Source: Takakia lepidozioides (taxonomy: Eukaryota > Streptophyta > Takakiopsida > Takakiales > Takakiaceae). Taken from it: a stretch of DNA of 60,000 nt. The DNA lies in contig CM060733.1 in assembly GCA_030704615.1 (NCBI GenBank), forward strand, positions 5,830,001-5,890,000. The letters are read 5' to 3'. Shown one piece after another: positions 11,471 through 19,703 of the stretch. How positions within the stretch are numbered: position 1 is the stretch's first letter; the number at the start of each line of letters is the position of its first letter. The notes below the pieces were generated by a model, which had not been told where the DNA came from, did not search any database, and saw nothing but the letters and a program-made list of their open reading frames with translations. The translations under genes and the position numbers were made by a program.

Positions 11471-13083
11471 GAGTGTCGCGGTGCTCGTGACTCCGCTTTG
11501 GCCCGCAAGCGGGCCATCGTGGCATCTCTCAAGAGACTATCTCTGATCCCTCCCTTCGGCACATAGAGGTGCTTTTGCTTGTACCGGAGCAGTCCATTGT
11601 GCAAGTGAAATTGTGATTTAACTCTTATCCTCAAGTCCCGCATCACGGACTTCGCCATCTCATCCTTTCGGTAAGCCTTCCGAATCTTCCTTTGGAGCGT
11701 CGTCTCGCCCCTGTACACCAACATGAGCTGTTGTTTTCTACTTAAAGCATCGGCCACCACATTGTCCCGTCCCGGTTTGTACTGGATATCCACGTCTTGC
11801 CACCTAAGTTGTTTTGGGGACAACTTAGGCTGTGTGGCAAAATACTTCACCGTGACATTGTCCGTGAACACCTTCATCGGGTTTGAACCAACATAGTGGC
11901 GCCAAAGCTCAAGGCAATGCACCACCGCCTTCATTTCTTTCTCGTACGTAGGCCATCGTCGCTCCACTTCATTCAGTTTCTTACTTTCATAAGCCACTGG
12001 ACGTCCATCTTGCATGAGCACACCCCCAATTGTAAAGTCCGACGCATCTGTATGAATCTCAAATGGACGGTCGAACTCCGGGATTTTCAGGACTGGAGCT
12101 TCTGCCATCCGCTGCTTCAACTCGGCAAAAGGTTGGTCACAAAAGATGTTCCATACCCATACCTTGGATTTACATAGAAGGTCCGACAGCGGCCCCGCGA
12201 TCTTGGCGAAATTTCTCGCATACTTTCGGTAATAGGAGGCGAGTCCTAGGAAGGATCGCACCTCCGGGACCGAAGTCGGAGGCTTCCAGTCTAAGATCGC
12301 CCTCACCTTTCTGTCATCTATTTTGATCCCATCCTGCGTAATCACATGCCCTATGAACTCCACTTTTGTGACCCCGAATTTGCACTTTGAAGCTTTGGCA
12401 TACAACTTCATTTCCCGCAATTTCTGGAATACCCTTTTGAGGTGCTCCAGATGCTCTTCTTTTGTTTTCGAGTACACCAAGATGTCGTCGATGTACACGA
12501 TCACAACGTCAACCAACCTCTCCTGGAAAAGGCTGTTCATTAGCGTGCTAAAGGTCGCGGGTGCGTTGGTGAGCCCAAAAGGCATCACCAAGAACTTATA
12601 TGAACCATATCTTGTCCTGCACGCAGTCTTCTCCTCATCTCCTTCCGCCACTCGGATTTGATGGTAGCCGGAGCGCAAATCGATCCGGCTGAAATACTTT
12701 GCTCCTGCCAACCGATCGAAGAGGTCGTCGATCCTTGGCAAATGGTACCGGTTTTTGATAGTCACCTTATTCAGAGCCCTGTAATCGACATACATCCGCA
12801 ACGTCCCATCCTTCTTGTCTGCGAATAGCACCGGGGCTCCGTATGGTGACTTACTCGGCCGGATGTACCCCTTTGACATTAGATCCTTGAGCTGAGCCTT
12901 CAGCTCGACCAAACTCTCTGTGCTCAACCGGTAGGGCGCCTTGGCAGGCGGCTCCGATCCCGGTATCACCTCTATCTTGTGGTCAACTCCTCTTCGCGGT
13001 GGCAAGCCGCTTGGTAAATCCTCCGGTATCATATCTTGGTAATTCTCCAAGATCCCCTTGATCCAATCTGGGCTCGGCTCCAT
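11467..13083 (-). pseudogene. Reverse transcriptase and RNase H of the minus-strand element
   Basis: This 538-residue open frame is intact from the RT N-terminus through RNase H. RT landmarks are [52 protein letters not shown] and the catalytic [12 protein letters not shown]. RNase H shows [11 protein letters not shown] (Asp), [17 protein letters not shown] (Glu) and a changed [11 protein letters not shown] where DHK or DHQ is usual. It ends in the linker ADALSR and loses frame at the integrase zinc finger. The catalytic YIDD is unchanged, but flanking lesions isolate it. Confidence 0.9.
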
Positions 13084-13657
13084 ATCGACTTATCCTTCCA
13101 CTTGTCTTACGTAAAGCAAAAACTGAGGCTCGTGTGGCTCCTCCACGGCCCACTCCTTTGCTGACAGTAGGTTTATTCGCCCTCCCACTTGGTTGGGCGT
13201 TTCCGAAACCTGTAAAACTTCGCCACCATTCCCACACGATAGCATGACTATTCTCTTGTGGTCATTTATGACCGCTCCAGATTTGCTCAAAAATGTCATC
13301 CCAAAATGAGATCCACTCGATCTCGCAAATGGTGAAGTTCTCACGTCCCTCCCAACCCCCCAGCTGAAGAGGAATATTGAACGCCAACCTCGTCGTCAGT
13401 TGTGCTTTTCCTTTGGCAGAACGCACTTCAACAGAGGCCCCCACATCACTTGTCGGGAGCCCCAACTTCAGTGCCGTTGCCGGTGTCATGAAGGAGTGCG
13501 ACGCTTCTGTGTCCACCAACAACGACACGTTAGTTCCGGAAATTACCCCACTCGCGAACATTAACTGACTCTCTTTACGCAAGGCGTCAGTTTCCTTATA
13601 CAACTCACAAGAGTAGTTGCCTACCTTGCAAGTCTTGGCGACTACCGCCTCCACCAA
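13084..13657 (-). pseudogene. Aspartic protease of the minus-strand element, active-site Gly to Glu
   Basis: The frame at 13657-13262 shows the retropepsin flap side (VSLLVDTEASHSFM). The active-site triad normally reads D-T/S-G and here is D-T-E, which should abolish activity. The frame then shifts into 13344-13090, which carries the expected C-terminal continuation (GNGGEVLQVSETPN) leading to the RT. Confidence 0.75.
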
Positions 13658-13669
13658 GCGGCTGATGGA

Positions 13670-14782
13670 CTATTCGGACAACTCCGTGGTCGCCCGAGTC
13701 ATGTTCAATTGGGGTTTGGCACACTTCTTAGCCATTTGCCCGGGCTCCCCGCAATTAAAGCACACTCTATCAAAGGTCGCCTTCTATCCGCCATAAGCCG
13801 CCGCACCTGATTTTCCTTTCGGAGCACCGGGTGCCACCTTGACGTGTAAAGGTCCTCCCTTCAATTTCCATGTGTTATTGTTGCCGCGTGGCCTATCCCA
13901 CTTCTTTTCCGGTCGGAAAGAGTCACCCTCCCGCCGGGTCTTCTTGTGGTTTAGCTCTGTACGGCCTTGTCTTTCACCCCTAGGGACATCCGAGAAACAT
14001 TCAGCCCTTTCAATTGCCTTGTTCAAAGTCTTAGGTGGCTTCTCCTCCAACTTCCGTTTGGCCCATGGGGCCAGTCCCGCCACAAAGTTGAAGACCATTT
14101 CTGGTTTCGCCATATCAGCGACTTCGAGCAACCGCACATTGAAAGCCTGAACATATCCCCGAATGTCATCCGTTTGCTTCAAATTCCTCATCTTGTTCCG
14201 GGCGAGCCAGGACGCGTTGAGGGGCACAAATTGTCTTTTCATAAGTTCCTTGAACCCACTCCAGCTCAAGGTATCTAGGTTTGGACCTTGGTCATGAAGG
14301 TGTTTCTGCCACCATTGTTGAGCATAGCCCCTCAAATAGGTGGGAGCCACTTCCACCCAATCCTTGTCACTCAACTTGGCCACCCGGAAGTACTGCTCTA
14401 GCTCCAAGAGCCAGGTGTTGAGTGCCTTCCGATTTTGGACGCCCTCGAAGGTGTCGGGTTCCTTAGGCTTCACCTTAAACTTTGCCTTAGTGGAAGTGGC
14501 ATTAGCCGCCTTCAACACGTCTTTCAACGTCTCGCCAAACTGCGCCAACAGCCCTTCCCAAAAGGCTGCTGGCATGGGAGACATCTGTTGGTCTGGCGGA
14601 GCCTCCGGAAAGTCCTTGTGCTCCGACTCCAAAAATTCCTCCTGCTCTTGAGCGGCCTCGCTCTTAGAAGCATGAATCGCCTCCTCCAATTGTCGCTCCG
14701 GTGACACGTCGCCCCCACCAGGCTCATCAGAATCATCATCTTTCGGGCCGTTCCGCTTTTGCTTTGTCTTGCCCGACCCCAT
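13670..14782 (-). pseudogene. Gag of the minus-strand element with two in-frame TAG codons
   Basis: I take the start as the ATG at 14782 (MGSGKTKQKRNG), because the frame upstream overlaps the primer site. The capsid-type gag domain is clear (LNTWLLELEQYFRVAKL, then YLRGYAQQWWQKHL, FKELMKRQFVPLN). A TAG at 13784-13786 interrupts just before a zinc knuckle CFNCGEPGQMAKKC, in which the usual His is Gln. A second TAG follows at 13670-13672, after which the protease frame begins. Both stops could derive from CAG by a single C-to-T change. Confidence 0.8.
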
Positions 14783-14823
14783 GATGAGGCCGATCTCAAG
14801 GACGATCGCGTATTGAACTCTAA

Positions 14824-14835
14824 GCTCTGATACCA
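14824..14835 (-). promoter_or_regulatory. Primer-binding site, tRNA-iMet type
   Basis: The minus strand reads TGGTATCAGAGC, the complement of the initiator-tRNA 3' end used for minus-strand DNA priming by most plant LTR elements. It lies two bases from the LTR end. Confidence 0.9.
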
Positions 14836-14837
14836 AG

Positions 14838-15123
14838 TGTCGCGCACCTCACTTCGGTAAGCTCCCCTTCAAGTCATAGTTACTCGCTTTGATGCGCGCG
14901 CCTAACTCCCAAACTGGCCGCTGGGCCAACTCGGAGCTTCGGCTGCTTACCGGGACATAATGGTCCCCCTTTGCTCCTCCACAAGACCCTCGCTCTATTT
15001 GAGCCTAGTGGAAATTTCCCTTTGGTTGTTGGCAGTCCGGAACAACTCCCCACACCTTGGTCGCTTTCCGGTTCGCATGCTTACTCACTAGTTTTTGGTA
15101 ACCAACGGGCTTGCACCGATCTT
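14838..15123 (-). repeat. Partial 5' LTR of the minus-strand element, cut by the gap
   Basis: The sequence directly beyond the primer site begins TGTCGCGCAC in plus orientation, so the LTR ends in ...GCGACA on the minus strand, as expected for a TG...CA LTR. It continues to the run of N at 15124, so its other end is unknown. Confidence 0.65.
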
Positions 15124-15623
15124 NNNNNNNNNNNNNNNNNNNNNNNNNNNNNNNNNNNNNNNNNNNNNNNNNNNNNNNNNNNNNNNNNNNNNNNNNNNNN
15201 NNNNNNNNNNNNNNNNNNNNNNNNNNNNNNNNNNNNNNNNNNNNNNNNNNNNNNNNNNNNNNNNNNNNNNNNNNNNNNNNNNNNNNNNNNNNNNNNNNNN
15301 NNNNNNNNNNNNNNNNNNNNNNNNNNNNNNNNNNNNNNNNNNNNNNNNNNNNNNNNNNNNNNNNNNNNNNNNNNNNNNNNNNNNNNNNNNNNNNNNNNNN
15401 NNNNNNNNNNNNNNNNNNNNNNNNNNNNNNNNNNNNNNNNNNNNNNNNNNNNNNNNNNNNNNNNNNNNNNNNNNNNNNNNNNNNNNNNNNNNNNNNNNNN
15501 NNNNNNNNNNNNNNNNNNNNNNNNNNNNNNNNNNNNNNNNNNNNNNNNNNNNNNNNNNNNNNNNNNNNNNNNNNNNNNNNNNNNNNNNNNNNNNNNNNNN
15601 NNNNNNNNNNNNNNNNNNNNNNN
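15124..15623. other. Assembly gap of exactly 500 N
   Basis: All bases are N. The round length suggests a scaffold gap of arbitrary size. Open frames that appear to span it are artefacts. Confidence 0.99.
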
Positions 15624-15948
15624 GAAAAATCAGCGCGCTTGTTCCACAACACAGAGCGCATGTTACAATCAACAGCAAACGCAGGAACCTGCAGCTCATC
15701 GACATAGACAAACGCATCAGTGCCAAGGGCTTCCTCCCCGTAACTAGAATGGGCCGGGGACCCGCAAGCTCCAGCACAAAGTCCAGTGCTTCCCGCTGGT
15801 AATCCTCCTCAGTGAGTTTATCGTTAGCCACCAAGGCCTCGCCTGTGAGTGACCCCTCGCCTGTACATGGCGTCCGTAAAACATGTCTTTCCTTCCCCTC
15901 TCTTGGTGCGCAAGCCTGCAAGCAATCATGGAATCCACTCTCTTTCAC
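15624..15948 (-). pseudogene. PAS-domain-like fragment beside the gap
   Basis: On the minus strand, frame A (15948 downwards) contains LTEEDYQREALDFVLELAG. From about 15750 another frame reads LGTDAFVYVDELQVPAFAVD followed by CNMRSVLWNKRADF up to the gap. The pattern of a short helix, xVPAFAVDxxxxVxxWNKRA, is the start of a PAS sensory domain as in plant phytochrome or PAS-kinase proteins. The frame change could be an intron boundary or a lesion. The rest is hidden by the gap, so which protein it came from cannot be told. Confidence 0.3.
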
Positions 15949-16416
15949 AACAAGACACTACTGAGTGCCACAATTCCCTCTCTCTCTCTCTCTCTCTCAC
16001 TCTCGGTATGCAGAAGACTGGAGCAAGGTGCGAAATATAGGGCACGTGGCCAGGGAACCTAGGATGCCATATAGAACTTAGGGAACCGGGAACCAGTTAC
16101 CAGACATTTTGGGTGTAACTTTGAATTTTTAAAAATTGAAAACCTTTAAAAAAAAAAACCCTTTTTAATCTAATTTGAATGAGTTGGAGCCAAATTCATC
16201 ATATCTTTGTCAAATGGACTCTGTTTGACCCAGTTTTTGGGGGGATAGCTGCAGAAAGGGGAAATCTACCTATCTAAACCTGGTTTCTGTTTTGGGGACT
16301 CTGCTAAAAATCTATGGAATTTTTAGAGTGTGAGTGTGCCATGAAAGATCCACAATCCTGTCTCTAGAACCTGTGCTGGTCTATATGAGAGACAAATTGG
16401 TGGATGTACTCCATGC
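15949..16416. other. Non-coding, CT microsatellite and AT-rich stretch
   Basis: A run of CT dinucleotides lies at about 15976-16000 and an A-rich stretch at 16128-16165. I find no gene and no LTR ends. Confidence 0.4.
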
Positions 16417-17166
16417 ATGGCTGGGGGAAATGAGGACGTAATTGAAGGGCAGGTCTCTTCTCTTAGTCTGTGCACACAAGGGGACACGATTTATGTTTCC
16501 CAAGGAACTCAGACTGATTTGAGTGGAGAACAGTTGGACGAGTTGATTGCATACTGGGAGTCAGGCATTAGCAGTAGACAACAGACTGCTGTAGTTGGCA
16601 TTGAGGGCCTCAATATCGCCTTGGACAGTCAGAACTCTGTTGGAGCCAGCAGTTCTGCAGCTGTAGGTGAAATACCAAAGTGGGTGAAAGCTAGGCTTGG
16701 AACACAGCCAAAGACAGCTCCGGGGACCAAGGTGTTCAGCCACAAGGCCGTGGTGTACTGGAGCAGAGGAGCAGGAGCTGCACAAGTTTGTGCAATTAGA
16801 CAGTGTTGCAGTCGGACACGCTCTGCACAAGGCAACCACGAGCGGGGGTTCATTAGCGAGGACAAGTTTGTTCTGTTTGAAGGCGATGCAGTCATTCGCA
16901 ATGAAGACACCCGCAACCGTCTCAAAGCTTTCGAGTTGAGAGACTATCAGACCCTACCTTTGTTTTCTTTAGTGTTCAGTGAGCGGGAGATAGGGGAGTA
17001 CTGCTTTGTCTCTACCTGGCAGAAAGAGGAGGAGGGTTGGTTAGAGCGAGCTACTGTAGCTTGGGACAAGGTTAGTGGCAGGTTTCTGGACATAGATATA
17101 CCTCCTACACCTTACCATCAAGCAGAGCGAGGCACTTTGAGAGAAGTCTGGAAGTTGATAGCATAG
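16417..17166 (+). CDS. Unrecognised 249-codon ORF upstream of the methyltransferase element
   Basis: An uninterrupted frame from ATG 16417 to TAG 17164-17166. The N-terminal half is polar (YVSQGTQTDLSGEQLDELIA, then a Ser/Ala-rich linker). The C-terminal half looks folded (LRDYQTLPLFSLVFSERE, YCFVSTWQKEEEGW). I do not recognise a family. It lies in the same orientation and only about 20 bases from the start of the element leader that copy 2 also has, so it could be an extra 5' ORF of this element copy, a captured host exon, or chance. Copy 2 has a minisatellite at the equivalent place and does not help. Confidence 0.4.
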   Translation: MAGGNEDVIEGQVSSLSLCTQGDTIYVSQGTQTDLSGEQLDELIAYWESGISSRQQTAVVGIEGLNIALDSQNSVGASSSAAVGEIPKWVKARLGTQPKTAPGTKVFSHKAVVYWSRGAGAAQVCAIRQCCSRTRSAQGNHERGFISEDKFVLFEGDAVIRNEDTRNRLKAFELRDYQTLPLFSLVFSEREIGEYCFVSTWQKEEEGWLERATVAWDKVSGRFLDIDIPPTPYHQAERGTLREVWKLIA

Positions 17167-17487
17167 ATCAGGATTAGATCTTGCTTGGGCGGGCTTCTAT
17201 TCTTCCCCTCCATCTCTGTACTATTTTCATTACCTTGTACTTGTAGTTGCCAAAGCCTCTCTTGGTGGAGGCCAGTCAGTCCGGGGTTTTGGGCTGGGAT
17301 ATTCTGCAGGATCAGCATTGCAGCTGGATTTTGGTGTGGGGGTGTTGATGTTTTGATTTCTTGTGTTTGGATCCCCCCCAACACCTGCATGCTTGACTGT
17401 GCGCCATGTTGGTTTTGTGTGGGCGCTTGCTTTCATAGGGATTAGGCCGGATTTGATCACCGGTCAATCCTAGAGTATGCTGTCGGT

Positions 17488-17562
17488 GGTGAGGCTGGAG
17501 TGATGACCAGCAAGACCACCAGTGTTTCTTCTATGGTGAGGCTGGGTTGATGACCAGCCAAC
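17488..17562 (+). promoter_or_regulatory. Paired stem-loops in the element leader, possible packaging signal
   Basis: Two copies of GTGAGGCTGG followed by TGATGACCAGC lie in tandem upstream of gag. Each can fold with GCTGG paired to CCAGC and an 8-base loop (17494-17511 and 17541-17558). Copy 2 keeps both (34295-34312; the second refolds as GGTTGG/CCAACC at 34341-34365). Paired hairpins before gag are where retroelements often hold RNA dimerisation or packaging signals; that role is inferred. Confidence 0.45.
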
Positions 17563-17867
17563 CATAGGAGTTCTTGCGGTGGATGCAGGTGCAGGTGCCC
17601 TGAGCCATTGGGATATGACCCTTAGACTGCAACAGGTGCCCACCCGTGTCACTATTAGATTAGTACTAGAGCCTTATAGTGTCACGTGGAGGAGGTGCAC
17701 ATTGTGAGTGTCATTACGGAGTTACCCAAGGGTTTTGAGGGGAGTACGGCTACAAGCAGTGACAGTGAGAGTGGGTCACAAGACGAGGTATTCGGTTCAG
17801 ACCACCTTCACCGCCACCCTCAACTACTGTAGAGTCAGACACAGACTCGGAGGCTTCATCAACAGGT

Positions 17868-19703
17868 GTGCACTTTCATTCGCCATTGTTGTGGGACGAC
17901 ATGGAGGAGATGTATGGAGCTACCAAGGGGCCTCGTAGGTACTCTGGAGCTGTGGGCACAATCGAGTTGGATGACTTTATCCAGGAGTTCGACAGCTGGT
18001 GTGATTTGCAGCAGATGCGCAATCCACAGCTATTCACCCCATTCATGGCGTGGAAGGGACTGTTCCAGCATTTGGAAGGCCCGCCTATGGACGATTACCA
18101 CGAGTTCAGGCGAGGACATGAAGCAGAGATTGAGGAGTGGAGGATGTATTGGTCACCTGACTACGTCTCCATTACTCGAGGCACGACGCGACCAGTAGCT
18201 GCATCAGTACCAATAGCTTCCACTGCCAGCACTAGTAGTGGAGCAAGTAGTGCTGGTACTTCTGAAGGTGGTACCAGTTCAAAAGGTGCTACTACTTCTC
18301 CTGCCACGACTACAACACATTTGCCTAGATTCAACCCGGTGGTGGAGTTCTTCCAGGAGTTGCGGAGGAACTACCAAGGTGTACGGACAGAGAAGCTGCG
18401 AAGTTTGCAAGACTTCCAGCGCAAACCCAGTGAGAGCCTGCGAGAGGCGTACACTCGTATGAGGCGCTTGATAAGTGTGACCCAAGGGGTTACTGAAGCT
18501 CAGGCAATCCAGTTTTGGTATGGAATTCTGGACAAGGAGCTCAAGAGAAGGGTGCGAGATGCAACCCTGTTACAAGCAGCCCAACCCACATTAGCAGATG
18601 TGTTTCTGCTGGCTGAGCGGATTGAGCTCAACATGGTGGAGGAGCGAGTTGTTACAATTGGATTTGGCAAGGACATGCCTGTACGGGGCACAGCTGTCAG
18701 CCCACAAGCACAAGGGACTGCCCAACAGCGTGGTCAGGGGGGCAAGGTTGCCCAGCCCAAGTTCCATGGAGCTTACAGGGGACCTCAGGTGCAGAGGCCC
18801 GTGGCATCTTTTGCAGGCCAACAGCAACCAGGGGTGATATGTTGGACATGTGGAGGACCCCATGTCAAGAGAGATTGCCCAGAGAGTGGCAGAAGGCCGG
18901 CACAAGCACAGCCTGCACAGTTGCAGTGTGGGCATTGTGGCAAGTATGGGCATGGAGATGCCCAGTGTTATGACTTGCATCCTGAGTTGCGCCCAGGCCA
19001 GTTCCAAGGGAACAATGGTGGCCGGGGGCGAGGTGGACCAGCCCAAAGAGGACGAGGTGGTCGGGCACGAGGTGCAGGCCAAGGGCAAGCTCCACATGGC
19101 CAAGGACGCGGAGGTCAGGGTGTTGACCAAGGCATGGCCAATCGGCTTCAGCAGCTAGAGCAGAGGCTCGCTGCCATGGCTATAGCTCAGGCGGTACCGG
19201 CTCCCAGGCGGGATGGCCCACCTCCTGCTCCTGAGGGAGGAGATATGGGCGGAATGGGATTCATGTGCGGAGCAGCACTACCACTAGAGCAGGTGGAGTC
19301 TGCTGCAGCCGTGACTCGAGGAGCAGCACGAGTTCCTGAGCCACGAGGTGCAGAGGTGGAGTTGGATCCACAACGTGGGGAGGCAAGCCGTCAGGCAAGG
19401 CTGCCTCAGTCATTCACCTTGGCGGAGACAGTGTCAACGCCATCCATGGCACCTAGTTCTCGCCCGACTGTTACCGAGGCGGAGGTTACTATGCCATTGG
19501 GGAGAGCTACCCGTGCAGCACTGACACCTACTACCAAGGCTAGTGCAGCCGGTGTGTTATTGGGAGCAGCCACCTCTGTGTGTCAAGCCCCACTGTTCTC
19601 GGCAACCATGATTGCGACGCCGGGAGTGAGACCAGCTGCAGTGTTCAGACTAGCAGCAACACTCTGTGAGAGTGGGAGGTCACTTCATCTTCTGCGGAGT
19701 TAG
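17868..19703 (+). CDS. gag: Gag of the methyltransferase element, two zinc knuckles and RGG box
   Basis: A 611-residue open frame. Residues 60-260 form the capsid-type domain (FNPVVEFFQELRRNYQGVR, RKPSESLREAYTRMRRL, QFWYGILDKELKRRVRD). Two CCHC zinc knuckles follow: CWTCGGPHVKRDC (325-337, one residue shorter than standard) and CGHCGKYGHGDAQC (354-367). Residues 383-416 are an RGG-rich segment, suggesting strong nucleic-acid binding. The start is uncertain; ATG 17868 is the first in frame and the two leader hairpins lie upstream. The stop at 19701 overlaps by about 34 bases an open region in the -1 frame that leads into the protease. Fits a virus-like-particle protein assembling in the cytoplasm. 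Confidence 0.9.
   Translation: MHFHSPLLWDDMEEMYGATKGPRRYSGAVGTIELDDFIQEFDSWCDLQQMRNPQLFTPFMAWKGLFQHLEGPPMDDYHEFRRGHEAEIEEWRMYWSPDYVSITRGTTRPVAASVPIASTASTSSGASSAGTSEGGTSSKGATTSPATTTTHLPRFNPVVEFFQELRRNYQGVRTEKLRSLQDFQRKPSESLREAYTRMRRLISVTQGVTEAQAIQFWYGILDKELKRRVRDATLLQAAQPTLADVFLLAERIELNMVEERVVTIGFGKDMPVRGTAVSPQAQGTAQQRGQGGKVAQPKFHGAYRGPQVQRPVASFAGQQQPGVICWTCGGPHVKRDCPESGRRPAQAQPAQLQCGHCGKYGHGDAQCYDLHPELRPGQFQGNNGGRGRGGPAQRGRGGRARGAGQGQAPHGQGRGGQGVDQGMANRLQQLEQRLAAMAIAQAVPAPRRDGPPPAPEGGDMGGMGFMCGAALPLEQVESAAAVTRGAARVPEPRGAEVELDPQRGEASRQARLPQSFTLAETVSTPSMAPSSRPTVTEAEVTMPLGRATRAALTPTTKASAAGVLLGAATSVCQAPLFSATMIATPGVRPAAVFRLAATLCESGRSLHLLRS

Larger units (their letters stand above)
10560..15123 (-). 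mobile_element. Decayed chromovirus-like Ty3/gypsy retrotransposon
   Basis: Read on the minus strand the order is LTR, tRNA-iMet primer site, Gag, protease, reverse transcriptase, RNase H, integrase. The RT motif pattern and the RNase H phrase [19 protein letters not shown] are typical of plant chromoviruses, although no chromodomain survives after the integrase. Several frameshifts and two in-frame TAG codons make it inactive. The 5' LTR enters the assembly gap. I cannot find a matching 3' LTR below 10560, so that end appears lost. Confidence 0.85.

Noticed and set aside
11205-12661. Plus-strand ORFs opposite the chromovirus RT and integrase
   Set aside because: Antisense shadows; the minus strand carries the conserved RT motifs.
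15005-15948. Long open frames across the gap on both strands
   Set aside because: Most of their length is N translated as X; only the flanks are real sequence.
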